In this document: piece by piece, positions 1 to 7,285 of the stretch
Position numbering within the stretch: the first letter of the stretch is position 1
Layout of the letters: the number at the start of each line of letters is the position of its first letter
Source of the DNA: Candidatus Methylomirabilota bacterium
GTDB lineage: Bacteria > Methylomirabilota > Methylomirabilia > Methylomirabilales > Methylomirabilaceae
Assembly: GCA_016200385.1 (NCBI GenBank)
Contig: JACQEV010000025.1
Location: forward strand, 1-9,683
Direction of reading: 5' to 3'
DNA length: 9,683 nt
Made by a program: the position numbers and the translations under genes
The notes under the pieces: model-generated
Seen by the model: only the letters and a program-made list of their open reading frames with translations
Told to the model about the DNA's origin: nothing
Databases searched by the model: none

Positions 1-479
1 AGGACACCTTGAGGATCGGCCGCGATTACCCGTGGAGCGGGTCCGGTCTCAATACGTTCTCCTGGGTCTATCCGCCTTATAGGAATCCCCGCTTGTACCC
101 ATTCATCTACACCCACGCAGAGAACGATTACGTCCAGGCCTTTGCCGAGGGGGGAACACCGCTGGCGCTGATCCTGGCCGTGTCTTTGTGTATTGCAGCC
201 ACCCAGCTTCTCCGCTCCTGGTGGCGCACCAATGCCCGGCACGTGCATATCCTCGGCATCGGCTTCCTAACAGGGTTAGTTGCGCTTTTGCTCCACAGCG
301 CCGCAGATTTCAACCTGCATATCCACGCGAACGCGATCCTCTTCGTCACGATCGTTGGTCTTGCTTATCGCGTCCTGGTCTTCGGGTGCCGAGGGACGGT
401 CGGTCCCACGGATCATGGGCCGTCCGGAGCTTTCAGCTCGAGAGACATCCCGTCGGGGGTGCCTGCGAGATGGCGATGA
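1..479 (+). CDS. O-antigen ligase/polymerase-family membrane protein, C-terminal part (5' truncated by window edge)
   Basis: The reading frame is already open at base 3 and ends at TGA 477-479, so only about the last 158 residues are visible. It begins with DTLRI, followed by a GSGLNTF motif, and then a THAENDYVQ segment followed by AEGGTPLA. This order (G-x-G-x-N/G-T-F, then H-x-NDY-x-Q, then E-x-G) is the conserved periplasmic loop of the Wzy_C/WaaL superfamily, which joins or polymerises lipid-linked glycans at the periplasmic face of the inner membrane. Three hydrophobic segments follow: around LALILAVSLCIAATQLL, around the ILGIGFLTGLVALLL stretch, and around NAILFVTIVGLAYRVLVFG. A polar tail of about 30 residues ends the protein. 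The TTG at 9 is not a credible start because DTLRI is conserved and upstream membrane segments are required. The stop overlaps the rfbF start by 10 bases. Polymerase and ligase roles cannot be separated from this fragment. Confidence 0.85.
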   Translation, partial: DTLRIGRDYPWSGSGLNTFSWVYPPYRNPRLYPFIYTHAENDYVQAFAEGGTPLALILAVSLCIAATQLLRSWWRTNARHVHILGIGFLTGLVALLLHSAADFNLHIHANAILFVTIVGLAYRVLVFGCRGTVGPTDHGPSGAFSSRDIPSGVPARWR

Positions 480-868
480 TGAACAATCCTCAGGTCGTGA
501 TCCTTTGCGGGGGGCAGGGAACGCGCCTCCGCGATGAAACGGAGTTCCGCCCGAAGCCCATGGTAGAGATCGGTGGAAAACCAATGCTCTGGCACATTAT
601 GAAGATTTTCGATCACTATGGTTTCACCGACTTCATCCTGTGTCTAGGCTACAAGGGAGAGGCCATAAAGGAATACTTCCTGAACTATGAGGCGATGAGC
701 AGTGATTTCACGATCCATCTCGGAAAGCGAGACGAGGTCATTTTCCACAGGAACCACCTGGAGTCGGGTTGGAGGGTCACCCTTGCCGATACCGGGCAGG
801 CGGCGATGACAGGCGCGCGAGTGAAACGGATAGAAAAGTACTTGAAGACCGATGATTTCCTCCTGACC

Positions 869-874
869 TATGAG
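869..874 (+). other. Inferred single-base deletion (frameshift site) in rfbF
   Basis: The bases read TATGAG. Family members have Tyr-Gly-Asp-Gly here (TAT GGN GAY GGN). Inserting one G after the TATG gives TAT GGA GAT GGC, and the rest of the gene then follows in the 943-1269 frame without further interruption. The deletion lies in a short G/A context and not in a long homopolymer, so the site alone does not tell error from true mutation. Confidence 0.85.
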
Positions 875-1252
875 ATGGCCTCGGTGACATCGACATCCGG
901 GCCCTCCTGGCCTTTCACCGTCGGCACGGCCAGCTGGCTACAGTGACAGGGGTCCACCCAGGCTTCAGCCGCTTCGGCGAGTTGGGCTTGGATGGGGATC
1001 TAGTGGTCGGGTTCGCCGAGAAGCCACGGCTCACGGCAGCCATTGTGAGCGGGGGGTTCTTCGCGTTCAGGCGGGGCTTCTTACAATACCTTTCTCCCGA
1101 CGACGGCTGTGTCCTCGAGCGTGAGCCTATGGAGAAGGCGGCTGCCGATCACCAGCTCATGGTTTACCGGCATCCGGGCTTCTGGCAATGCATGGACACC
1201 TACAGAGACCGAGAGCTTCTGGAAAGTCTGTGGCGGGAGGGACGGCCACCTT

Positions 1253-1258
1253 GGAAGG
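1253..1258 (+). promoter_or_regulatory. Ribosome binding site supporting the GTG start of rfbG
   Basis: GGAAGG lies seven bases before GTG 1266, inside the end of rfbF. The ATG at 1278 would have this site 19 bases away, and its only nearer purine run touches the start codon. This favours GTG 1266. Confidence 0.6.
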
Positions 1259-1265
1259 TGTGGAC

Positions 1266-2300
1266 GTGACCGGAAGGATGAACAGCTCAAAACCGTTCTG
1301 GCGTGACCGGACCGTCTTCGTCACAGGCTGCACCGGCCTCTTGGGGTCATGGGTGGTGGAGGAACTCATTGCGGTAGGGGCCAACGTGGTGGGACTGATT
1401 CGGGACCGGGTTCCGATGTCCCGGCTTGCCAGCCGCGCTCTTGACCTGAGCACCACCACGGTGCACGGCGCAGTTGAAGACCACGCCTTGCTCGAGCGGG
1501 TTCTGAATGAGTACGAGGTGGACACCATCTTCCATCTGGCGGCACAGACCCTGGTGACTGTGGCGAACCAGAACCCGCTGTCAACCTTCTCCTCCAATAT
1601 CGAGGGGACCTGGAACCTCCTTGAGGCCTGCCGGCGCAACCCCCAGGTGCGGCGGATAATCGTGGCGTCGAGTGACAAAGCGTACGGGGACCAACCCGTC
1701 CTCCCTTACACCGAGGATATGCCGCTGCAGGGGCGCCACCCCTACGATGTCTCGAAGAGTTGCGCCGACCTGATCGCCAAGGCGTACTCCACAACGTATG
1801 GTCTCCCCGTATGCGTGACACGCTGCGGGAACCTCTACGGCGGCGGCGACTTGAACTTCAACCGGATCATCCCTGGGACCATCAGGGCTGTACTCCGCGG
1901 TGATCGGCCGATAATCCGAAGCGACGGCAAATCGGTGAGGGATTACTTCTACGTGCGAGATGCTGCAAAAGCGACCCTCCTCCTGGCCGAACAACTGGAG
2001 CCCCTCGGATTGCAAGGCGGGGCATTTAACTTCAGCAACGAGAGCCAGCTCAGCGTTCTCGAAGTTTGTCACCGCGTCCTCCAGGTGATGGGCGCGGCAG
2101 ATATTGAGCCGATCATATTGGGCGAGGCCCACGGTGAGATCCAGCACCAATATCTGTCGGCCAAAAAGGCCCACCGAGTCCTCGGCTGGCGCCCGGCCTA
2201 TTCCCTCGACGAGGGGCTCCACGAGACTGTGGCCTGGTACCGGGAGCACCTCAATGCCCTGGCGGGCATGCCCGTGAGGGAGGAGGTTCGAGGGGAGTGA
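1266..2300 (+). CDS. rfbG: CDP-glucose 4,6-dehydratase
   Basis: This NAD-dependent short-chain dehydrogenase converts CDP-glucose to CDP-4-keto-6-deoxyglucose, the branch point for CDP-linked deoxysugars. From GTG 1266 it is 344 residues, close to the family's roughly 350-360. Visible features are the Rossmann motif TGCTGLLG (20-27), FHLAAQTLV (89-97), the subfamily signature SSDKAYG (135-141), the catalytic pair Y160/K164 in YDVSK, and CGNLYG (187-192). The Asp-Lys in SSDKAYG, where dTDP-glucose dehydratases have Asp-Glu, specifically marks the CDP-glucose enzymes. [15 protein letters not shown] near the C-terminus is the usual end helix region. The start overlaps the rfbF stop as GTGA, implying translational coupling. 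ATG 1278 is the alternative start and would give 340 residues. All key residues are present, so the enzyme looks functional even though rfbF just upstream is broken. Confidence 0.94.
   Translation: MTGRMNSSKPFWRDRTVFVTGCTGLLGSWVVEELIAVGANVVGLIRDRVPMSRLASRALDLSTTTVHGAVEDHALLERVLNEYEVDTIFHLAAQTLVTVANQNPLSTFSSNIEGTWNLLEACRRNPQVRRIIVASSDKAYGDQPVLPYTEDMPLQGRHPYDVSKSCADLIAKAYSTTYGLPVCVTRCGNLYGGGDLNFNRIIPGTIRAVLRGDRPIIRSDGKSVRDYFYVRDAAKATLLLAEQLEPLGLQGGAFNFSNESQLSVLEVCHRVLQVMGAADIEPIILGEAHGEIQHQYLSAKKAHRVLGWRPAYSLDEGLHETVAWYREHLNALAGMPVREEVRGE
2276..2286 (+). promoter_or_regulatory. Strong Shine-Dalgarno sequence for the RmlC-like gene
   Basis: GAGGGAGGAGG ends ten bases before GTG 2297. It lies in the last codons of rfbG and supports the GTG start that overlaps the rfbG stop codon. 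Confidence 0.6.
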
Positions 2301-2746
2301 TCGACGGCGTCCGGGTCATTCCGCTTCGCCTGATCCCGGATGAGCGCGGGAAGGTCATGCACATGCTCCGTCGGGACGACCCGCACTTCGAGCAATTCGG
2401 GGAGATCTACTTCTCGGTGGTCTACCCGGGGGTGATCAAGGGCTGGCATCTGCACCGCCGGATGACCCTCAACTATGCGGTTGTCAACGGGATGATCAAA
2501 CTGGTGCTCTACGATGGACGGAAGGGATCACCGAGTTATGGAACCATCCAGGAATTCTTTATCGGCGAGTCGTACTACGCGCTGGTAACCATCCCACCGG
2601 AAATCTGGAACGGCTTCAAAGGGATCGGCGTGACGCCCGCCATTGTTGCCAACTGTGCCACGGAACCACACGATCCAGAGGAAATCGTCCGGATGAATCC
2701 GTTCTCCAAGGATATCCCCTACGACTGGGGTCTTAAACATGAATAG
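2297..2746 (+). CDS. Short RmlC-like (dTDP-4-dehydrorhamnose 3,5-epimerase family) sugar epimerase
   Basis: A 149-residue cupin-type protein related to RmlC, which inverts C-3 and/or C-5 of 4-keto-6-deoxy NDP-sugars. Visible family features are [10 protein letters not shown] (16-24), [20 protein letters not shown] (34-53) with the probable catalytic His51, the [14 protein letters not shown] strand (69-82) aligning with the RmlC D-x-R-x-x-SPT-x-G segment, and IPPEIWNGF (99-107) aligning with IPPGFAHGF. It is about 30 residues shorter than RmlC. The RmlC catalytic lysine (in the KLVR-x-x-x-G strand) aligns with Leu58, and the C-terminal segment carrying the Asp partner of the catalytic His is absent, so full 3,5-epimerisation is doubtful. 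A single-centre epimerase acting on the CDP-4-keto sugar, similar in role to AscE of CDP-ascarylose synthesis, is an inference from context. GTG 2297 overlaps the rfbG stop (GTGA); the 3' end overlaps the next gene by 8 bases. Confidence 0.8.
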   Translation: MIDGVRVIPLRLIPDERGKVMHMLRRDDPHFEQFGEIYFSVVYPGVIKGWHLHRRMTLNYAVVNGMIKLVLYDGRKGSPSYGTIQEFFIGESYYALVTIPPEIWNGFKGIGVTPAIVANCATEPHDPEEIVRMNPFSKDIPYDWGLKHE

Positions 2747-4049
2747 CCAGCAACCCGCACTGCCCCCGAGGGGTCAGGCGACATGCACCACCTCTGATCC
2801 TCGTGGAGCGGGCAGTGAAGCGGTCATTAAGGGCTGCAGGATCTGTGGCAGCGGGAAGCGCTTCAAGTATCTGTCTCTGGGACAGATGCCGTTGGCGAAT
2901 CGGTTCTTGCGCCACGAGGACCTCAATCTTTCGGAGCCACATTTTCCTCTCGAGGTGTTCCTGTGCGAGGAGTGCGGACTCTCGCAACTGATCGAAGTGG
3001 TCCCGCCGGAGGTGTTGTTCAAACGGTACCTGTACGTTTCCTCCACGTCTGATCTCGTCGTACAGCACGCCCGATGGTTGGCGGACACCACCGCTCGACG
3101 GTTCGGATTGGGACCTCAGGACCGGGCGGTGGAAGTCGCGAGCAACGATGGGTGCGTCCTGAAGGCTTTCCGGGATCTTCAAGTGCGGACGCTAGGGGTC
3201 GAACCTGCGGAGAACATTGCCGCCCTCGCCCGGGCAGCGGGAGTTGAGACCCTGTGTGACTTTTTCACGTCCAAGGTTGCCGTCGCAATCCGCGAAGAAG
3301 GGGGACCTGCCAGCATCATCATTGCTCGCCACGTCCTGGCTCACGTGGATGCGCTCCTTGATTTCGTCGAGGGTCTCAGGCTTCTACTGGCCGACGATGG
3401 CGTCGTGATCATCGAGGTCCCGTACTTGGTCGATCTTCTGGAAAGAGTGGAGTACGACACGATTTACGATGAACATCTTTCCTACTTCTCCCTGACGGTG
3501 CTGTTGAGGCTTTTTGGCCTCTTCTCGATGAAGGTGTTTGACGTCCAACGCCTGGCCATCCATGGCGGTTCACTCCTAGTTTACCTCCAGAAGGAGGGCG
3601 GCGCGCATCGCACGTCGGCGATCGTCGCGGAACTCCTAAAGATGGAAAATGAATTGCACCTGGAGAGGCCTGCTCCCTACATCGAGTTTGCCCGCAAGGT
3701 AGAGCGCGCGGGGGGGAAATTGAATTGGACGCTATCGAGGCTCAGGGCGACCAGGAACAGGATCGTAGGCTACGGCGCTGCCGCGAAAGGGAACATCCTG
3801 CTGAACTATTGCGGAATCGGACACGCAATCCTCGATTACGTCCTCGACAAGAATCCCCTGAAGCACTACCTTTATACTCCTGGAATGCATATTCCAGTAT
3901 TGCCGGTGGACAAAATCAAGCAGGATCAGCCTGATTACATGTTGATCCTGGCGTGGAACTTCGCAGACGAGATCATAGCCCAACAGGCCGAGTATCGAGA
4001 CGGAGGGGGGAGGTTCATCATTCCGGTTCCAGAGGTCCGCATCATCTGA
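2739..4049 (+). CDS. SAM-dependent sugar C-methyltransferase (TylC3/TcaB9-like, three-domain)
   Basis: A 436-residue cytoplasmic enzyme with the layout of NDP-4-keto-sugar C-3 methyltransferases. The N-terminal zinc domain has CRIC (C33, C36) and CEEC (C76, C79), plus LSLGQMPLANRFL (45-57). The central Rossmann domain carries the SAM motif VEVASNDGCVL (131-141) and ARHVLAHV (196-203). IYDEHLSYFS (242-251) matches the YxEH active-site motif of TcaB9 (Tyr243, Glu245, His246), which serves in deprotonation next to the C-4 ketone. The C-terminal domain begins near GYGAAAKGN (344-352) and contains LDYVLDKNPLKH. Family knowledge indicates methyl transfer from SAM to a carbon beside the keto group, usually C-3, giving a branched sugar. 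The CDP-sugar substrate is inferred from the neighbours. ATG 2739 is the only standard in-frame start before the CRIC motif, and it adds about 32 residues ahead of CRIC, longer than usual. GGGG at 2727-2730 is a fair ribosome site. Confidence 0.92.
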   Translation: MNSQQPALPPRGQATCTTSDPRGAGSEAVIKGCRICGSGKRFKYLSLGQMPLANRFLRHEDLNLSEPHFPLEVFLCEECGLSQLIEVVPPEVLFKRYLYVSSTSDLVVQHARWLADTTARRFGLGPQDRAVEVASNDGCVLKAFRDLQVRTLGVEPAENIAALARAAGVETLCDFFTSKVAVAIREEGGPASIIIARHVLAHVDALLDFVEGLRLLLADDGVVIIEVPYLVDLLERVEYDTIYDEHLSYFSLTVLLRLFGLFSMKVFDVQRLAIHGGSLLVYLQKEGGAHRTSAIVAELLKMENELHLERPAPYIEFARKVERAGGKLNWTLSRLRATRNRIVGYGAAAKGNILLNYCGIGHAILDYVLDKNPLKHYLYTPGMHIPVLPVDKIKQDQPDYMLILAWNFADEIIAQQAEYRDGGGRFIIPVPEVRII

Positions 4050-4070
4050 TCTGCCACAGGTTGAGCAGCG

Positions 4071-5003
4071 ATGAAGGCCCTGATTGTCGGAGCCTCAGGA
4101 CAGGTCGGCCGCTATCTTTATGGAGAGTTCGCGGCCAGGATGCCGGTCGCGGGGACGTACTGCACCCATCCGGAGGAGGGGCTGCGCCACCTCGATATCA
4201 CAGATCGCGCCGAGTGCGAGGCAGTGGTGTACGAGGAGAGACCAACCCATGTCTTGCTCCCGGCTGCAGCCACACACATGGACTGGTGCGAAGCCCACCG
4301 GGAGCGGTGTTACGCGGTCAATGTCGAGGGAGTCAGGCACCTGTGCGCCCCACTAAAGACGATCGGTAGCTGGCTCGTTCTCTTTTCGACCGACCATGTG
4401 TTCGGGGAAAGCGGGCGCGCCCTTCGAGAGGACGATCCCGTGTCTCCCCTGAGTGTGTACGCAAAATCAAAGGTGCTGGCGGAGGAGATCGTCAGAAGTG
4501 AGCTCCCGAACTCCCACATCATCATCCGCACGAGCTGGGTCTATGGCCATGAGCGTCGGGGAAAGAACTTTGTGCTGACATTGCGGCGGCGGTTGGCGGC
4601 TGGCGAGGATATCCTGGTGGCCGACGATCAGTCGGGCAGCCCAACTTATGCCCATGACCTGGCCCGTGGGGCGTGCGCCTTGGTGTTGCATGGCGCGCAG
4701 GGGACCTACCATGTTGTCGGACCGGAGTGGATGACCAGGCATCAGCTCGCGCTGCAGGTGTGTGCCGCGTTCGGCCTCGACAGCAGTGCCGTGCGTCCGG
4801 TGCCGAGCGAGGCGCTTCGCCAACACGCGCCTCGGCCCAAGAGATGCCGCCTCGACACGGGGAAGTTTCACGCCGCGGTTTCCTGTCACCTCTGCACAAC
4901 CTGGCAGGGCCTTAGGCAAATGCGGGAGGAAGAGGTGGAAGCCAAGGCCGCCCAAGATTCCCTCGATACCGACATTCCGGTCGGCAATGCACCTGTGGGT
5001 TAG
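4071..5003 (+). CDS. RmlD-like NDP-4-keto-6-deoxyhexose reductase, copy 1
   Basis: A 310-residue extended short-chain dehydrogenase of the dTDP-4-dehydrorhamnose reductase (RmlD) family, which reduces the C-4 ketone of NDP-4-keto-6-deoxysugars with NAD(P)H. Visible are the cofactor motif GASGQVG (7-13), HLDITD (40-45), AAATHMDWCE (65-74), STDHVFGE (106-113) with the catalytic Thr107, the Y130/K134 pair in YAKSK, TSWVYG (154-159), and DDQSGSPTYAHDLA (185-198) typical of the RmlD substrate domain. GTYHVVGPEWMTRHQLA follows as in the family. The C-terminus has a polar tail of some 25 residues beyond the usual end. It lies 21 bases after the methyltransferase stop, with only a weak ribosome site (CAGG at 4057-4060). 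In this cassette it probably reduces the CDP-4-keto sugar, but dTDP-4-keto-rhamnose as substrate cannot be excluded. Confidence 0.88.
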   Translation: MKALIVGASGQVGRYLYGEFAARMPVAGTYCTHPEEGLRHLDITDRAECEAVVYEERPTHVLLPAAATHMDWCEAHRERCYAVNVEGVRHLCAPLKTIGSWLVLFSTDHVFGESGRALREDDPVSPLSVYAKSKVLAEEIVRSELPNSHIIIRTSWVYGHERRGKNFVLTLRRRLAAGEDILVADDQSGSPTYAHDLARGACALVLHGAQGTYHVVGPEWMTRHQLALQVCAAFGLDSSAVRPVPSEALRQHAPRPKRCRLDTGKFHAAVSCHLCTTWQGLRQMREEEVEAKAAQDSLDTDIPVGNAPVG

Positions 5004-5004
5004 C

Positions 5005-5009
5005 GAGGA
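5005..5009 (+). promoter_or_regulatory. Ribosome binding site placed for an ACG start at 5018
   Basis: GAGGA lies eight bases before ACG 5018 and 20 bases before GTG 5030. It sits just after the upstream gene's stop codon (TAG 5001-5003). The spacing supports initiation at 5018. Confidence 0.5.
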
Positions 5010-5017
5010 CCTGAGTC

Positions 5018-5926
5018 ACGCGAGCGCTGGTGCTGGGAGGATCGGGGCAGGTCGGTGTGGGGCTCGCCTCGTCTCTCCGGGCGGCGGGGCACGAGGCGGT
5101 GGTGACCTACTACCGGACACCGGTTCCTGGTGGCGTGCCCCTCGACATTACGGACGGCAGAGCGGTCGGCGAATTGACTCGGGCCCTCAGGCCGGACTGG
5201 GTATTGTGCCCGGCGGCGCTGGCGAGCGTTGACCATTGCGAGCGTGATCCGGACCTCGCGTGGCGGGTAAATGTGGTAGGACCACTTGCAGCGGCTGCAG
5301 CGGCGAATGATCAGAAGGCAAGCTTTGTATATTACTCCTCGGAGTACGTCTTTGACGGGAGCGAGGGGCCGTACGGTGAGGGTGATCCCCCCAACCCGTT
5401 GGGTGTGTACGGCCGAACGAAGCTTGCAGCCGAGCGCGGAATCCCGGAGCGCGCAGAGTCCTATCTGGTTTTGCGCACGACGGTTGTGTACGGACCGGAC
5501 CCACAGGAAAAGAATTTCGTGTTCCAAGTGCTCAGGGCGTTGCGGGCAGGACGCCGGATGCGAGTCCCGTTGGACCAGGTGTCAAGTCCCACATACGGGC
5601 CCGACCTGGCCCGTGCAAGTGTTCGCCTCCTGGAACTCGGTTGCCGTGGCACGTATCACGTCGCCGGGCCGGAGGTGTGTGACCGGTACACTTTCGCCAG
5701 GCTCATCGGCGAGACCTTCCGCCTGGATGTCAGCCTCCTGGAGGCCGTTCCGACCGCGACGCTTGGACAGACAGCCCGGCGCCCCTTGCAGGGCGGACTC
5801 AAGACCGAGAAGCTGGAGGCGTTCCTGCCCGGCCTGATGCGCACCCCATCGCAGGGTGTGGCAGCGTTGAAGCAAGGGCTGCGTTTGGAAACCGGTCGTA
5901 CAGCGGGCAAGGGAGAGGACGAGTAG
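5018..5926 (+). CDS. RmlD-like NDP-sugar reductase, copy 2 (probable ACG start)
   Basis: A second RmlD-family reductase, about 302 residues from 5018. It shows GGSGQVG (7-13 in this numbering), [28 protein letters not shown] (107-114), Y131/K135 in [14 protein letters not shown], and the C-terminal [13 protein letters not shown] that is common in RmlD-type proteins. The usual STDYVFDG is SSEYVFDG here, a conservative change at the catalytic Thr. Start choice is odd. GTG 5030 cuts into the first beta strand, since relatives begin [13 protein letters not shown]. The frame is open back to a TGA at 5012-5014, and ACG 5018 stands where the ATG should be, with GAGGA eight bases upstream. Rare ACG initiation, a T-to-C mutation, or a base error are all possible; GTG 5030 (298 residues) is the conventional call. 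It is divergent from the preceding reductase, so a distinct substrate or stereochemistry is likely. Its stop shares one base with the rfbH GTG. Confidence 0.85.
   Translation, partial: TRALVLGGSGQVGVGLASSLRAAGHEAVVTYYRTPVPGGVPLDITDGRAVGELTRALRPDWVLCPAALASVDHCERDPDLAWRVNVVGPLAAAAAANDQKASFVYYSSEYVFDGSEGPYGEGDPPNPLGVYGRTKLAAERGIPERAESYLVLRTTVVYGPDPQEKNFVFQVLRALRAGRRMRVPLDQVSSPTYGPDLARASVRLLELGCRGTYHVAGPEVCDRYTFARLIGETFRLDVSLLEAVPTATLGQTARRPLQGGLKTEKLEAFLPGLMRTPSQGVAALKQGLRLETGRTAGKGEDE
5911..5918 (+). promoter_or_regulatory. Ribosome binding site for rfbH
   Basis: GGGAGAGG lies seven bases before GTG 5926. It supports the GTG start that shares a base with the upstream TAG stop (TAGTG). Confidence 0.6.
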
Positions 5927-7275
5927 TGGAAGACCTCCCAGAACCTATTCATCATAGGTCTGAGCGGTTGCGGGCTGATATCCTAAAGCTCGTCGCCGAA
6001 TACTACCATCTAGTCCACGGGTCCCACCTGTTCGTTCCTGGTGTAACCCCCATCCTCTACGCCGGTCGAGTGTTCGATGAGCACGAACTCCAGAAGGCGA
6101 CGCAGGCGGTACTTGACTTCTGGCTCACGCTCGGACGATTTGGGAGAGAGTTCGAGCAAAGCCTGGCGCGTTTCTTGGGAGTCCGGCATGCGATTCTCAG
6201 CAACTCCGGCTCTTCGGCAAATTTGCTGGCTTTCTCTGCCCTGACCAGCCCGAAGCTAGAGCGTCCTCTCCGGCAGGGGGACGAGGTGTTGACTGTGGCC
6301 TCAGGATTTCCGACCACAATCAACCCCATCATACAAAACGGGTGTGTGCCGGTGTTCGTGGATGTGAATCTGCGAACGCTTAACGTGGATGTCGGCCGCC
6401 TGGCCAACGCTGTGACAGAGCGGACAAGGGCGGTCGTCCTCGCCCATACGCTCGGAAATCCATTTGACCTGGATGTGGTGCGAGAACTTTGTAGTCATCA
6501 CGACCTGTTCCTCATAGAGGACAACTGCGACGCCCTGGGAGCCGAATACCGTGGGAGGAGGACCGGTGGCTTTGGGGATCTGGCGACACAAAGCTTTTAC
6601 CCGCCGCACCACATCACGATGGGGGAAGGCGGGGCGGTGATGACCAACAACCCCCGATTCAGGTCCATTGTGGAAAGCCTACGAGACTGGGGGATGGATT
6701 GCTGGTGCGACACGGGAAAGGAGAACACCTGCGGCAAGCGCTTCGAATGGCAACTAGGGGACCTGCCACATGGGTATGACCATAAATACATCTACAGCCA
6801 TATCGGCTACAACTTGAAGCCCACGGATCTCCAGGCCGCCATCGGTGTTGCCCAACTGGAGAAACTCCCCGAGTTCATCGCGGCCCGAAGAAGAAACTTC
6901 GGGCTCATTCTTGCCGGTCTGGCCGGCTACGCGGATGTCCTGGTGTTACCGGAAGCGACGCCGGATAGCCAACCGAGCTGGTTCGGGTTCCCGGTGACAG
7001 CACGTGAAGACGCGCCCTTTTCCAAGAACGAGTTGGTCCAGCACTTGGAAGCTCACAAGATCCAGACTCGCATGCTGTTCGGGGGTAATGTGACCCGGCA
7101 GCCAGCATATCGCCGCGTGCCCCATCGGATCGTGGGACCGCTGACGAACTCGGATACCATCATGCGTTCTACATTCTTCATCGGCGTCTACCCCGGTCTT
7201 ACAGAGGAGATGATCGAGTACGTACTCGATACGTTCCGCGCGTTTTTCGAGAAGAAATGCGGCACACGAAGGTAG
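5926..7275 (+). CDS. rfbH: CDP-4-keto-6-deoxyglucose 3-dehydrase (E1), RfbH
   Basis: A 449-residue enzyme, about the family length (437-450). With pyridoxamine phosphate and a 2Fe-2S cluster, it removes the C-3 hydroxyl of CDP-4-keto-6-deoxyglucose, the defining step of 3,6-dideoxyhexose synthesis. The aspartate-aminotransferase fold is clear: [11 protein letters not shown] (91-101), [13 protein letters not shown] (127-139), FVDVN, and IEDNCDALG (197-205) with Asp199 for the cofactor ring. In [14 protein letters not shown] (223-236) the aminotransferase lysine is replaced by His228, the hallmark of E1. The cluster cysteines C201, C259, C261 and C269 fit C-x57-C-x-C-x7-C exactly as in Yersinia E1. 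The enzyme needs an NADH-dependent iron-sulfur reductase (E3, DdhD/RfbI type), which is not in this window. The GTG start overlaps the previous stop by one base. The gene is intact and probably translated from the same operon. Confidence 0.95.
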   Translation: MEDLPEPIHHRSERLRADILKLVAEYYHLVHGSHLFVPGVTPILYAGRVFDEHELQKATQAVLDFWLTLGRFGREFEQSLARFLGVRHAILSNSGSSANLLAFSALTSPKLERPLRQGDEVLTVASGFPTTINPIIQNGCVPVFVDVNLRTLNVDVGRLANAVTERTRAVVLAHTLGNPFDLDVVRELCSHHDLFLIEDNCDALGAEYRGRRTGGFGDLATQSFYPPHHITMGEGGAVMTNNPRFRSIVESLRDWGMDCWCDTGKENTCGKRFEWQLGDLPHGYDHKYIYSHIGYNLKPTDLQAAIGVAQLEKLPEFIAARRRNFGLILAGLAGYADVLVLPEATPDSQPSWFGFPVTAREDAPFSKNELVQHLEAHKIQTRMLFGGNVTRQPAYRRVPHRIVGPLTNSDTIMRSTFFIGVYPGLTEEMIEYVLDTFRAFFEKKCGTRR

Positions 7276-7285
7276 GGATGCTTCG

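Larger units (their letters stand above)
470..1269 (+). pseudogene. rfbF: Glucose-1-phosphate cytidylyltransferase, interrupted by a one-base frameshift
   Basis: The intact enzyme makes CDP-glucose from CTP and glucose-1-phosphate, the first step of CDP-deoxysugar synthesis in the cytoplasm. From ATG 470 the N-terminal half shows the nucleotidyltransferase signature GGQGTRL (residues 14-20), RPKPMVEIGG (27-36), ICLGYKGE-like CLGYKGEAIKEYF and WRVTLADTG. After Y134 (codon 869-871) the frame runs into unrelated residues and stops at TGA 944-946. Reading on one base over restores the family sequence: GDG, then DIDIRALLAFHRRHGQLATVTG, then [22 protein letters not shown] and [13 protein letters not shown], ending at TGA 1267-1269. 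The simplest explanation is loss of one G near 872. Repaired, the protein would be about 266 residues, close to the usual 257. The gap removes the family's conserved GDG motif, so the two pieces should not be active as they stand. A base-call or assembly error is an equally good explanation. Codons 476 and 479 are alternative starts. Confidence 0.92.

Noticed and set aside
188..469. N-terminal extension of the rfbF frame back to 188
   Set aside because: It overlaps the ligase gene in another frame, is rich in Arg/Pro/His, and the cytidylyltransferase family begins close to ATG 470.
1188..1265. Upstream start for rfbG
   Set aside because: These codons run over the conserved C-terminus of rfbF and give a non-family N-terminus; GTG 1266 has a well-spaced ribosome site.
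1157..1821. Overlapping minus-strand frames of 151 and 173 codons
   Set aside because: They are antisense to the rfbF end and rfbG start, low-complexity in Arg/Ser/Pro, and without a family signature.
1581..2249. 222-codon open frame on the minus strand
   Set aside because: It lies fully inside rfbG, which has all family motifs. Its translation has no recognisable motif, and long antisense frames are expected in GC-rich genes.
3880..3897. Inverted repeat CTGGAAT-GCAT-ATTCCAG
   Set aside because: It is a seven-base stem inside the methyltransferase coding sequence, encodes conserved-looking residues, has no U-run, and is short enough to occur by chance.
4050..4070. Possible terminator or promoter between the methyltransferase and the first reductase
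   Set aside because: The gap is only 21 bases, with no stable hairpin followed by T-run and no recognisable -35/-10 pair.
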